NCBI GenBank assembly: GCA_037179385.1
Contig: CM074189.1
Coordinates: forward strand, 25,853,648 to 25,917,647
From: Holothuria scabra
Lineage: Eukaryota; Echinodermata; Holothuroidea; Aspidochirotida; Holothuriidae
DNA: 64,000 bases
Direction: 5' to 3'
This document shows positions 48,849 to 59,355 of this stretch, piece after piece (position 1 is the first letter of the stretch; each line of letters begins with the position of its first letter). The position numbers were made by a program, and so were the translations under genes. The notes under the pieces are model-generated. The model had not been told where the DNA came from. It did no database searches and saw nothing but the letters and a program-made list of their open reading frames with translations.

Positions 48849-48875
48849 CTGAGGAAGGGGCCGGTGGTCCTGAAA
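48849..48875 (+). ncRNA. Hammerhead-like ribozyme core, PLE2 right terminus
   Basis: CTGAGGA, an AGGGGCC / GGTCCT hairpin with one bulge, then GAAA. The inverted partner is at 47074-47100. Confidence 0.5.
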
Positions 48876-48915
48876 GCTAAATATATGCTCTTGTTTTACC
48901 AGTTTTTACTATTTG

Positions 48916-48960
<45 letters not shown>

Positions 48961-48971
48961 TATGTCTATAT

Positions 48972-49279
48972 ATTTCACTAATTCCGCACTTAAGGGGAAA
49001 GTTGTCGTTGAAAAGTCGACCTTAAGGGGAAAAAAATTTGGGGGCGAAATATAAGTTTCGCCGTAACGTTTCTACACACTTTTTCTATATGAATACGTAA
49101 ACGGACAAGGGCACCCTCCTAGATTTACAAAGTAGATACAATTACTTCGAAGTTGTCAATTTACGCACACCTAGCTGTTTACACGAGCGGATGGCTGACC
49201 ATTGAAATAACGTTGTTCATATTTTTAGACTTTAGGGCGAATACTTTTTCTTATGTATTTCATTGTTATTTTTTTATTT
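48972..49279 (+). mobile_element. TA-nested MITE, 3'-truncated copy (M6)
   Basis: CACTAATTCCGCACTTAAGG start after a TA tract; runs through the core and the TTAGGGCGAATAC block, then ends in T-rich sequence and a TA tract without the right inverted end. Confidence 0.75.
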
Positions 49280-49328
<49 letters not shown>

Positions 49329-49436
49329 CTTTACTTCATCATCTCTATCTTAAAAGAAAAAATACAATGAACATCAGAAAGTAAAATCAATATCGATATA
49401 TAAATTAAAGATTTTTATTTGCTTACTTGAACTAAA

Positions 49437-49850
49437 CGGTTTCTTCTCGTCAATTTGAACTATAAGATTTCTATTTGACTGTTTGAACGTTAAGATTTCT
49501 GTTCGCCTATTTGAACTATGACCATTCCGTTTGCCTATTTTAACTGTGAGATTCTTTTTCCCTATTGAGCTGGGATACCTCTATTTGCCTGTTTGAACAA
49601 TAAGGTTTCTGTTTGACTTCCTTAACTGTGAGATTTCTTTTTGCGCTTTTGTAGAATGAGGTGTGTTTTCGAGCGCATTAGTACCATGTGATTTCTTTCT
49701 GCCTAGTTTAAATATGAGATATCTATTCTTCTATTGGAGCCAATTTGAAACATGGGATTCCCATTTGCCTGTTTGAGATATGAGATTTCTGTTTGCCTCC
49801 TTGAATTATGAGTTTTGTGTTTGCCTATTTGAAATATGAGATTACCATTA
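49437..49850 (+). repeat. Degenerate ~28-bp minisatellite in intron 5 (copy B)
   Basis: About 14 units of the TTTGCCTATTTGAACTATGAG type, nearly twice the length of the copy A array. Confidence 0.65.
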
Positions 49851-49870
49851 CATCCTTCTATTTTTTAAAG

Positions 49871-51721
49871 GTTTTATCCATACAAAAGGAGTTTGCTTTA
49901 GTGGAAGCGTGTAAGTTATTTACCAGTTTCTAATGGTTTAATTTACAATATTATTTTGTTTCTCAATATTTCCATTTGTATCCGTCTAACTCTATTTTTT
50001 ACTATTACTGTTCTTTACTAGTCTATGCTCCACGAACAGTAAATTATACCTCTTTTTAAGAGCTGTTTGAAAGTATAAATCGACTTTTGAACTTAAAAAG
50101 AAATCTTAAGAAAGTAATTAGAGGCAACGTTAACTTCATTAACAAAAGTCTTTTTGACTAGAAATTTAAACGTTTTGTATTAAAAATATTACATAAAATA
50201 TTGGCAATGCCATAACGTTTCCAAAAAATGAAAGGGAAGGCTAAAGAAAATTTTTACTAATTAGTAACAGATCCATCAAATTGTTTTTGTTAAAATGCAC
50301 AAATAACAAAGAGTGTTTCTTGTGTGTGTGAGTTATGTTTTCATATTATGAGCTAAAAATCACAATTGTAAAATTTTAAATTATTTTCGTTTAACTAAAA
50401 TGAAATACTAAACGGCGCATTATGTTTTTTACCTTCTATTTATGTGTAAATTTTAATTTTGTAAAAAGTGCGGAACGCTGATATGAATATGTCGTTATGG
50501 GGATAACGATAGATAATCATTTGAAATTCAGCATATACAAGGAAGAAGGGTACGTATTAAGCGTTTCGTGGGAGATACATTTCTGCAATTTGTTCTTTAC
50601 AAACACAATTCAATTTGACAAAATTTGATACTGTCAGTGTAAGATCTACATACTCCATATATTTAAGCGAAAATGAGAGTGTTTTCTATATATTTCAAAA
50701 CTTTCATTTTGCACCACATTTAAAAATATTGACTAACTTTAAACTAACGAAAATAATCTGTGATCACGGCTTTACGTCGTGGTTGGTTACAGTGTAGTGA
50801 AGGATAGCTAATCTTGCATAACGTGTATTCAGAAATTGTTATTCAAGAGTAATTAACACAAAAGAGTTTCTTCCATTCTGAAATACGTCTTCAGTGTTTC
50901 TGTATTTTCGTGAACAATCATGTCAGAGAGTGGAAAGGAGGTGCTGCAAAAAAAATTAATATTCTTGGTCAAAATGTGATTGACCCCTTTCTTTCTCTGT
51001 CATATCAGTTATGTGCGCACATGAACTGTCCAGAACTTGTGGTACTCATTTTTTTTTTTTTTTTTTTGTAATTTTGTATTACACTGACTGTCGCCTCGTC
51101 AGACAAGGAAAGCTTCTTATGTGATATTCACCCTTATTTTATTACGATTTTGTGTCAGTCTTTGGTAACTTTCAGCCCATCCGACGTCTTCTTTGATTTA
51201 ATTGGAAGTGTTATACCTACTTACCGATAGGACTTCATGTGAAATCTTTTGTACTGATGAACTTTTCTAGTATTTAGTGTTGTAATGAATCAAGCATGCT
51301 CTTATGAAACATCATTCATCGAAACGATTAAATATATTTAATCGTTTCGATGAATGATGTTATGAATGATGTATGAATGATGTATGAATGATGTATACAT
51401 CATTCATAACTTTCTTCGTCCCTTGGAAGGTCAGAATCCTGACCTGCAAACGTTTTCACTGCCAAGACCATATAACATAAATTTAGTTTTCTTTTTTCAT
51501 AGGCCTACTAGTGTATAAAACTTTCTTATCCTGGTGCAAATAACTTTCCAAATGTCCATGGCAACGACTTAAAAACCCAGAATGTTGTAATTGCCGTTTT
51601 ACATGAGCTCTGTTACTTCTGTTTCTATGTTGTAGAGAAGCTTCGGAGGTTCAGACATCTTGTAACGACGAGATTGAATTTGAGCTACACTCAAATTCCA
51701 GTTTATACTATGAAACAACAG
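49871..51721 (+). pseudogene. Gene B exons 6-7 (juxtamembrane)
   Basis: The 40-nt micro-exon at 49871-49910 is kept with the same length, phase and splice sites as in A; one residue differs (HTKG for HKKG). Exon 7 at 51636-51721 is also 86 nt and reads [12 protein letters not shown]. This conservation supports both as real exons. Confidence 0.75.
51308..51361. repeat. Perfect 54-bp palindrome in gene B intron 6
   Basis: AACATCATTCATCGAAACGA and its inner bases are mirrored exactly around 51334/51335. Tandem ATGAATGATGT units follow to about 51405. Copy A has only one arm (near 7974-8002). Confidence 0.9.
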
Positions 51722-51982
51722 GTTTAGTTCTCTACCTACCGGGAAAAATGCAAATATTACATTGACAAATTAAATACTAGATCTTTTGAGTGATTGTATT
51801 GTGCTTATAGTTTAATTGTAGGTAACTCGTGCCTTTCTGTCGTAGTCTAAAATACTGATCAAAACTTTCACTGCATCATATATTAACACTTCAAAAAAGC
51901 CTTTGAAATTGGACAACAGAGGGAAAATTGTTAACCGCATCTCATCTTAATGTTAATTCATTTTTCTCCATTCATACTTCAG

Positions 51983-52436
51983 CCGACTGCTTCGAAAAAT
52001 ACCAGCATAAAGAATCATATGAAATTTGTAACTAATTTTCATTTTGTTGACAGTGTAAGCGCGCCTCACCATTTCTTTTACGGCCAAGCCGTGACGGCAT
52101 TTGTTTGTTAACACTGAATGGGTCTATTTAAGCGACTGGTGAGGAGCTATAAGATGGGCGTTGTAAGACAAGTACATTCCATTTCCCTTTAACACATCTA
52201 CCACGTTCTATTGTTTCCTCTTCATGAAGACAGCTATGTAAAGTAAATTGCACGAATTTTACAAATTTTCACGTACCACACATATTAACTTTGTTGTAGT
52301 CATTCTTTTTCTGGTGATAATTTAGATGACGCCCAAGTTAAGGACGTGTATCATTTCTTGAAGATGGCTGACGAATCATCATTGTTACGCCATCATCCAA
52401 ATGTTGTAGAATTTCTAGCAATTTCGAAAGAGGAAA
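51983..52436 (+). pseudogene. Gene B exon 8 remnant and exon 9
   Basis: Only about the first 39 bases of exon 8 remain (51983-52021). The sequence then jumps to what is intron 8 in copy A near position 9102, a deletion of roughly 450 bp. Exon 9 (52326-52436) is complete with its donor. Confidence 0.8.
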
Positions 52437-54007
52437 GTAAGTTTTGTTGTAATTGCTCTTTTAAGTCCTTTAATGTGTTATAATAATATTTTCATCCGAC
52501 CTCCGTCCTTGTTATCCTTTATTAGATTTTACCCAACTGTGTCATACTGAGTGCACTCACTATTTAATGGTGAAATTACACCAGATTGCTTAACAGTAAA
52601 TTACCCACACAATCCATGTTAATTTAACCAGGTGGGAATTCCATGTTCATATTAACTACTGAAACTGGTTAAACATAAGAAATATGACCTGATCAATTAA
52701 TTTATTAAGTGTACCAGTTCATTGATTAATGTGACCGTGATTTCCTCTTCAAAAATAACCAGGCTTTATTTTGTCTAAACAGGGAAAATGAATGAGGAAT
52801 GTGGACGTATCAAGCGAATCACTTAAATTAACTATTATCATTATCCGTGCTATTAATGATATATGCAACTTTAAGCTAGTCCAATTGCTCTATTTAATAA
52901 TTTTAATCACCTTTAATTTATGATCTTTTCCTATGAATCTTGTTATTAAAACAATAAAATAGTGATTGGGAACTTTTGAAGGAAACCTTGAAAATCAAAT
53001 CGACATTTAAAACATTTGACAGGTATATAAGTTCTCTTCATAAGCTGTGATTGTACTCTGATCGTTTAAGAGCTGGGCCTGGGTAAAATAACGTATGGTC
53101 ACTGGGTTAAGTTGATTTTTAAGACGTAAGTATTTTTTACTCGGTGGCCAACTAAAATTCCGATGAAAAAACCCAAATGTTTAAAGGGAAAATGAGAAAA
53201 AATAATTGCTACATTTAAGAGAGAAGATCAGGTCAGCATTACATCAGGTGTAGTAGAACAAGCGTTGGTCCAATTGAGCAATCAGGAACCTATTTTCCAT
53301 CTGCAAATCTATATACCACTGAGAAAATGCTATGTAAAAACTTGTATATAACAAGGTGGATTTCTTTTCTTTAACAAAATGCTATTGCCTTTTGACCTTT
53401 AGTAACATTGTACAAACAAGGGTAGAAAAAGAAATTGCAGAACTTGTCGCATAAGCGGTATAATGTGATCCAACATAACATTTTATAAATGCAGTTATAT
53501 TTCGACATGGTTACAGGAATACTTCACATTATTACAAACTCATAAGAGATTTCATTGTTCCGCCATCCCCTTATCTTAAGATAAAAGTGACTTGTAAACA
53601 TCCGTTGTCTTTTTCCAGTGCCTTTCTATACTTATTATGAACACGTGGCTGGAGGATCGGTAAGGGATTATGTGCTGAAAAATTATCAGTCGTCTAGAAT
53701 ATCAAAGTCTTTCATCCAGGATAATCGTTTTGAAAAACATCAAGAAAAATTTGGTCTAGAATTACGTACATTTGGACTTGACGTTGCCAGTGGAATGGAG
53801 TTTTTACAAACAAATAAGGTTTGTAAACAAGCAATGTAGTAAATCTGTTTTCTTCATTTCTTTGCATCTAAATTATGAAACATTTCGCTGTCCGATGAGT
53901 CCTATCCCATTAATAAACTCCTCATACCAGGGCTTAAGACAGAGTTTTTTTTATCATCAAGTAAGAAGCTCAGCATCTAAACGTATTCAAACACCCCTCT
54001 TTCAACA

Positions 54008-54215
54008 AGTTTATTTTCAACCTTAAGACTTAATCAGGGTCTTTTTTTCAGCTGTAGTCGACTGGCTTGTATTCCCTACACCATTACTCATGCTGAGCAC
54101 CAAGCACAAGAGGAAAAGATTCTACTTTTTACAATCTTTGACTGAGTCAAGAATTGAACTTCAAACCTCTTGATGTCAAGTCGAATTGTTCATACTCCTT
54201 GACCATGCAGACTTT
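54008..54215 (-). mobile_element. Possible tRNA-derived SINE (copy B)
   Basis: Orthologous copy of the SINE-like element in intron 10, without the adjacent piggyBac-like insertion found in A. Confidence 0.4.
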
Positions 54216-54854
54216 AAGCATTGGCTTTATTGCATGTAGAACTCTGTCCATTGTTGAACATACCTGGTTTAATACAGTTCCTTAACAACTTAAAGGAAAA
54301 TTTTTCCCGGTATACACCATAAGTTGTTGGATAATATCACATAGCCCTGGAATATCACTTTAAATTATGATCTGAAGTTGAGTATCTGACAAAGATGGAT
54401 TGCACATTTCAATTTCGAAACTTTCTGTAAACAGTGGCAATTGAATGGGAGTTACCTGGACTCTCCTTTCTCCATTGCCTACGTGACTCAATTTTTGTTT
54501 TGAATTTCAATTGCGGTAAGACAAACTAAACAAAAGATAATAACATACAATCATTGCTATTTTTTCAGGTTAGTAATCAGTAATCTGTATTGTGCATGAA
54601 TCCCTTTAAGTAATTAACTTCTTGAAATAATGTTTGAGCTTTGTAATCTTGACGCAATTGTTCAACACTTGCTTTCAGTTTTGTCATCCAGGACTCATGG
54701 CGAAAAAAGTCCTTATGAATTTAGAGGGATGTTGTAAGCTGTATGATTTCTGGCCTTTAGAAGTATCTCTTCCACAGACGAAACGCTTATTGGTAAAGGT
54801 AAGAAACATATATCCAGGCGAAGCTACAAATATCAGCATTTTATTGTTTACGTT

Positions 54855-55290
54855 TGCAAACTTCAAATATCCATTTACATATATCAACATCAAATTTGGC
54901 CAACTTTTTAAGCTTCAATAATTAATATCCAAGTATCAACATTAAATTTGGTTAATTTCACTGCGTCAATCATTCATTTGCAAATATCAACATGAAATTT
55001 GTCCAAATTTTCAAACTACAATTTTTCAGTTACAAATATCAACAAGAAATGTGTTGAATTTTTAAAACATCAATTATTCAAATACAAATATCAGGCTGCG
55101 CGTTAAAACTTGTCCCAGTTTTCAAACATCAAATAGTCATTTGAACTTATCAACATTAAATGTGCTCCTAATTTTTAACTTCAATTATACTTGACAAATA
55201 TTATCATTAAATTTGATCATTTTTTAAAATTTCGAACGAATATCAGGTGACCATTAAATTTGACCAACTTTTCAAACACCACATAATTAT
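54855..55290 (+). repeat. ~53-bp minisatellite in intron 11 (copy B)
   Basis: The same array as in copy A with a similar unit number, so it predates the duplication. Confidence 0.75.
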
Positions 55291-56885
55291 TATCCAAACC
55301 AAAAATAAAGACATGTCTCTATGTAGTTGTTTCAAATAAACTATTTTTGTCATTTTGTACTTCAGAAGAACCCACCAACTGCTTGGCTAGCTCCGGAACT
55401 AATCTTTCTTGACCAATACCACATCAAATCAGACGTATGGTCTTTTGGAGTATTTTTATGGGAGCTGTATTTATTTGGTAATAAGAGGCAAACTTTCGAT
55501 TATCACTCCAGACATGGAAGATGCAATGCAAACATTTCAAAACAATCTCTTTGTATTTGAATCTTTAACCATTCAGTCAGTTTATCCTCGAAAAGATACT
55601 ATTGATAAAAAATAACATTTTGTAACATTTTTCCTTTTTTCTGTTATTTTAAGGAGAAGTCCCATATAAATCGTTGTCAAATACAGAAATAGAGAATTCC
55701 GTGAGGAACAGCACACACTTGAGCCTCCCTTGTAGCTGTCCAGGTGCAATGTAAGTAACTTACAGTCCACATAACAAAAGGTGCAAGTTCTTCTGTTTTG
55801 CATTTTTTGAAAATACTACAAATTCCTCTTGCACCCCGCACCCGGTAGACTGCCCAGGGTTAAATCCCATACCAATTGAAATAAACCATTAAGGGTTTGA
55901 GTGGTTTACACAGTGACTTTGGACAGTTCCCTTTCTAAACCCTTTGTTACCATTCAAACCAGTTAGAAAGCCAGTTGAGATTACCATATGCATCTTAAGA
56001 CCGGTTGGCACCATTCATAACCCACTTGATATCATTGAAGACAATGTCTTAAAGACGTTCGAGTACAAGTGGTTCAAATGTAATTCGACCCTGGATAGGA
56101 ATAAAGAACATCGCAACGGTATATTCCACGATTATAATGATGATACCGGCAAAAAAGCGCCGGATTTTATCTAAGGACCTCCGATTGTTTGCTTTCCGTA
56201 GCAAATTCCTTATGAGTCGTTGATTTGGTAAAAAGCTACCAAAGAAGGGACTTTAACCGTTTTGAATTGTATTTGAAATAAAACTTGAACTGCTAATCTC
56301 TTGTAAAACAGAACCAACATCATGCTGTCTTGCTGGAGTAAAAACACCGAAAAGCATCCAACTTTCAAAGCAATGTACGACGAACTGCAGAGCATACGTC
56401 ATGGTTCATCTAAGGTAAGTTTGCATCAAAGGGTACAGTTTGACATCCTCTCCCTAATATCGCTTTGTGAAATATTTGTACTCATTACAACATTCAAAAT
56501 CATTCAAGCATGTTTGACTCCTTTACATCTAACTATTAATACATTTTGACGTTAGGTTGTGAGGACAAACAAAGTGGTGTGTTTGTTTAAAAAAGGAGAG
56601 ATTTTGTTTAGATTTTTTTTTTAAAAAAACTTGAGTCGAATATAAAGCTATACACTAAAAATTGTCTCTCAAATTTAGTCTATCAAAATATTATAAATAA
56701 CCATCTTTGCACTTATATAGATTACTAGTCCTTAATTGACAGCCAATGTACACCTCTTTAAATTATTTCCCTCTGTGATTCTCGAATCTACGTATGAGTA
56801 TCTTGGAGTGACTAACTCTGGTCTAACGTAAAAAAATATTTCAAGTTAAATAAGAACTTCAATTGAAATAATAATTTTATATTTG

Positions 56886-57198
56886 CCTAATTCGGCACTT
56901 AAGGGGAAAGTTGGGGGAAATTTTTGGGGCGAAATATTAATTTCGTCTCAACGTTTCTAAACACTGTTTCTATAGGAGTTTGTTTACGGACAAGTGGGTT
57001 TTTCTAGATTTACAAACTATATACAATTACTTCAAAGTTGTCAAATTTACGGACACCTAGCTGTTAACCCGAACCGATGGCTGGCCATTGAAATAACGTT
57101 TCTTACATGTTTAGACGTTAGGGCGAATTCTTTTCTTATTGGTTTATTGTTATTTTCTCGGCCAATGTACAAGCAGATTTAACAATTTGCATACATAA
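56886..57198 (+). mobile_element. TA-nested MITE, old shared copy (copy B)
   Basis: Orthologue of the copy at 14083-14396 in A; same position in intron 14, same diverged ends. Confidence 0.75.
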
Positions 57199-57220
57199 GA
57201 ATATATATATATATATATAT

Positions 57221-57276
<56 letters not shown>

Positions 57277-57431
57277 GTATTTGTTTCTTATTTCCTATTT
57301 CCCTTGTACATTATGGCTAATGCCAATGCTTGGGACTAATTTCAATTTCAAAATCGAACTTTAACACTCCTTTCGACCTATTCATTCAACGTTCGATTTA
57401 CCATACTTCGGCCTATTAATATATATATATA

Positions 57432-57785
57432 TATGATTCCCACCTTAGGGGGAAATTGTTATATCTGCTCGTACATAGGGCGAAAAAATAACAATGAAAT
57501 ACATAACTAAAAGTCTTCGAACTAACGTCTAAAAATATAAAAACGTTATTTCAATGGCCAGCCATTAGTTCGTGTTAACGGCTAGGTGCCCGTAAATTTG
57601 ACAACTTTGAAGTAATTGTATCTACTTTGAAAATCTAGGAGGGCGCCCTTGTCCATTTACGTATTCCTATAGAAAAAGTGTGTAGAAATGTTACGGCGAA
57701 ACTTATATTTCGCCGCAAAAAATTTTTCCCCTCTAGGTCTACGTTTCAACAACAACTTTCCCCCTAAGTGCCGAATTAGTGAAAT
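57432..57785 (-). mobile_element. TA-nested MITE, full-length copy (M7)
   Basis: Minus-strand copy between TA tracts. The right end of the family lies at 57432 (ATTCCCACCTTAGGGGG) and the left end at 57785 (CCTAAGTGCCGAATTAG). Absent from copy A. Confidence 0.85.
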
Positions 57786-57801
57786 ATATATATATATATA
57801 T

Positions 57802-57833
<32 letters not shown>

Positions 57834-57837
<4 letters not shown>

Positions 57838-58895
57838 ATGTAGGTCCTCACTCCTCTGAAGCCTGAAGTAGAATGATGTCAATAACGTTAAATACGTATA
57901 TGTTCGCTACTTTTGAACGTGTCCGTTTTTAAGCACATGTAGGTTCCGTGCTCGATGTGAACAGGCACGAACGGTGTACAGCGAGCCAAGATACATTACC
58001 TATTAGAAGCATTACAAAGAAGTGGCTATGGGTATAACCTAAAGTACGAAACCCAACCCCCTGGCACCAGTCATCCCAAGGGAGCCCCGAAACGAAGACG
58101 AAATAGGAACATAACCTGGTTCAACCCCCCGTTTAGTGACAGTGTCACAACCAACATTGGCAAGAAATTCTTTAACCTCTTGGACAGCTGCTTCCCACCT
58201 GGGCACACACTACATACTTTACTCAACAGGAACACGGTGAAACTGAGTTACAGCTGCATGGCAAACATAGACCAAATCATATCAGCGCACAACAAATACA
58301 TACTGGCGAAACAGGAAGTACAACCAGCAACGCGAAACAACTGCAATTGCAGAAAGCAAAGTGAGTGCCCATTGGAAGGCAACTGCCTCACGAACAACAT
58401 TGTGTACCAAGCAACTGTTACACGCCACGACAACAACAACGAAGAAACATACATTGGTCTAACAGAGAACACATTCAAAACAAGATACACCGCCCACAAG
58501 TCCAGCTTCAAACATAAAGACAAAAGACACGCAACTGCACTCAGTGAATACATCTGGAAACTAAAGGATACAAATGTAGAACACTCCGTAAAATGGAAAC
58601 TAATCTCTGTCTGGAAGAAAAGTTCTTCATTATACTCAAACCTTCCTTAGCAACTCTAAATAAAAGAAACGAACTGGTAAGCTCTTGTAGACACAGGAAC
58701 AAACATCTACTGTGTAATTATTCTAATAGGTAATGTATCTTGGCTCGCTGTACACCGTTCGTGCCTGTTCACATCGAGCACGGAACCTACATGTGCTTAA
58801 AAACGGACACGTTCAAAAGCAGCGAACATATACGTATTTAACGTTATTGACATCATTCTACTTCAGGCTTCAGAGGAGTGATTACCTACATTACT
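57834..58895 (+). mobile_element. Penelope-like element PLE3, 175-bp inverted termini
   Basis: Left arm 57834-58008 and right arm 58721-58895 are near-perfect inverted repeats. Between them is only the endonuclease part of a Penelope-type protein. A TA tract abuts the left arm. Sequence shared with other solo termini continues to the right until the TA tract at 59034. Present in intron 14 of gene B and absent from A. Confidence 0.85.
58009..58720 (+). pseudogene. PLE3 GIY-YIG endonuclease fragment, frameshifted
   Basis: Open from the edge of the left arm through ITWFNPPFSD and KLSYSCMANI, both recurrent in one class of Penelope-type proteins. CNCRKQSECPLEGNC follows, then the GIY-YIG core NNIVYQATV / ETYIGLTENTFKTRYTAHK. 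The main frame stops at TAG 58648-58650. A one-base shift near 58615 gives the expected continuation [19 protein letters not shown] up to the right arm. The reverse transcriptase is entirely missing. Confidence 0.8.
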
Positions 58896-59031
58896 GGCCC
58901 TTACGAAACAGTTCTGTAAAGCTATGTTGTAAGAACTTATTGCAACCTTTTCAATATTACAGCTCCCTTCACAGGGTTGAGCACTTTACCATTGCCTGGT
59001 TGACATTACTAATTAATTTTTACTATTACGG

Positions 59032-59178
<147 letters not shown>

Positions 59179-59223
59179 ATCACGATTACATGATTTAAAA
59201 ATTTAATTTCACATTACGTTCAG

Positions 59224-59355
59224 CCAATAACTGGCTCCGAGAGTACAATATCATCGAGTAGTACCAACTGCAAGGAGAGCGACTCAGCAAATGACAGACG
59301 TCATGCTTATTTTGTCCTAAATCCTGACGAGGAAGATTACATAGAGGCCAAATGA
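59224..59355 (+). pseudogene. Gene B exon 15 (tail)
   Basis: 132 nt as in A, ending in TGA at 59353-59355. Both tail tyrosines are kept (YFVL and EEDYIEA). The AATAAA that overlaps the stop in A is ACTAAA here. Confidence 0.75.

Larger units (their letters stand above)
47031..48917 (-). mobile_element. Penelope-like retroelement PLE2 with 313-bp inverted termini
   Basis: Left arm 47031-47343 and right arm 48605-48917 are inverted repeats. TA tracts lie outside (46934-46993 and 48916-48957). Both arms hold a hammerhead-like core. The right arm joins directly to the 5'-truncated reading frame, and the left arm includes the last ~16 codons of that frame. This is the known inverted-terminus layout of truncated Penelope insertions. 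It lies in intron 5 of gene B and is absent from A. Confidence 0.88.
53619..56414 (+). pseudogene. Gene B exons 10-14 (kinase-like domain)
   Basis: All five exons have the same lengths and splice sites as in A. Hand-counted protein differences are small: about 8 of 66 in exon 10, 1 of 40 in exon 11, 1 of 37 in exon 12, none in exon 13 and 2 of 35 in exon 14. One of those in exon 14 replaces the conserved Arg of RPTF with His. Confidence 0.8.
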
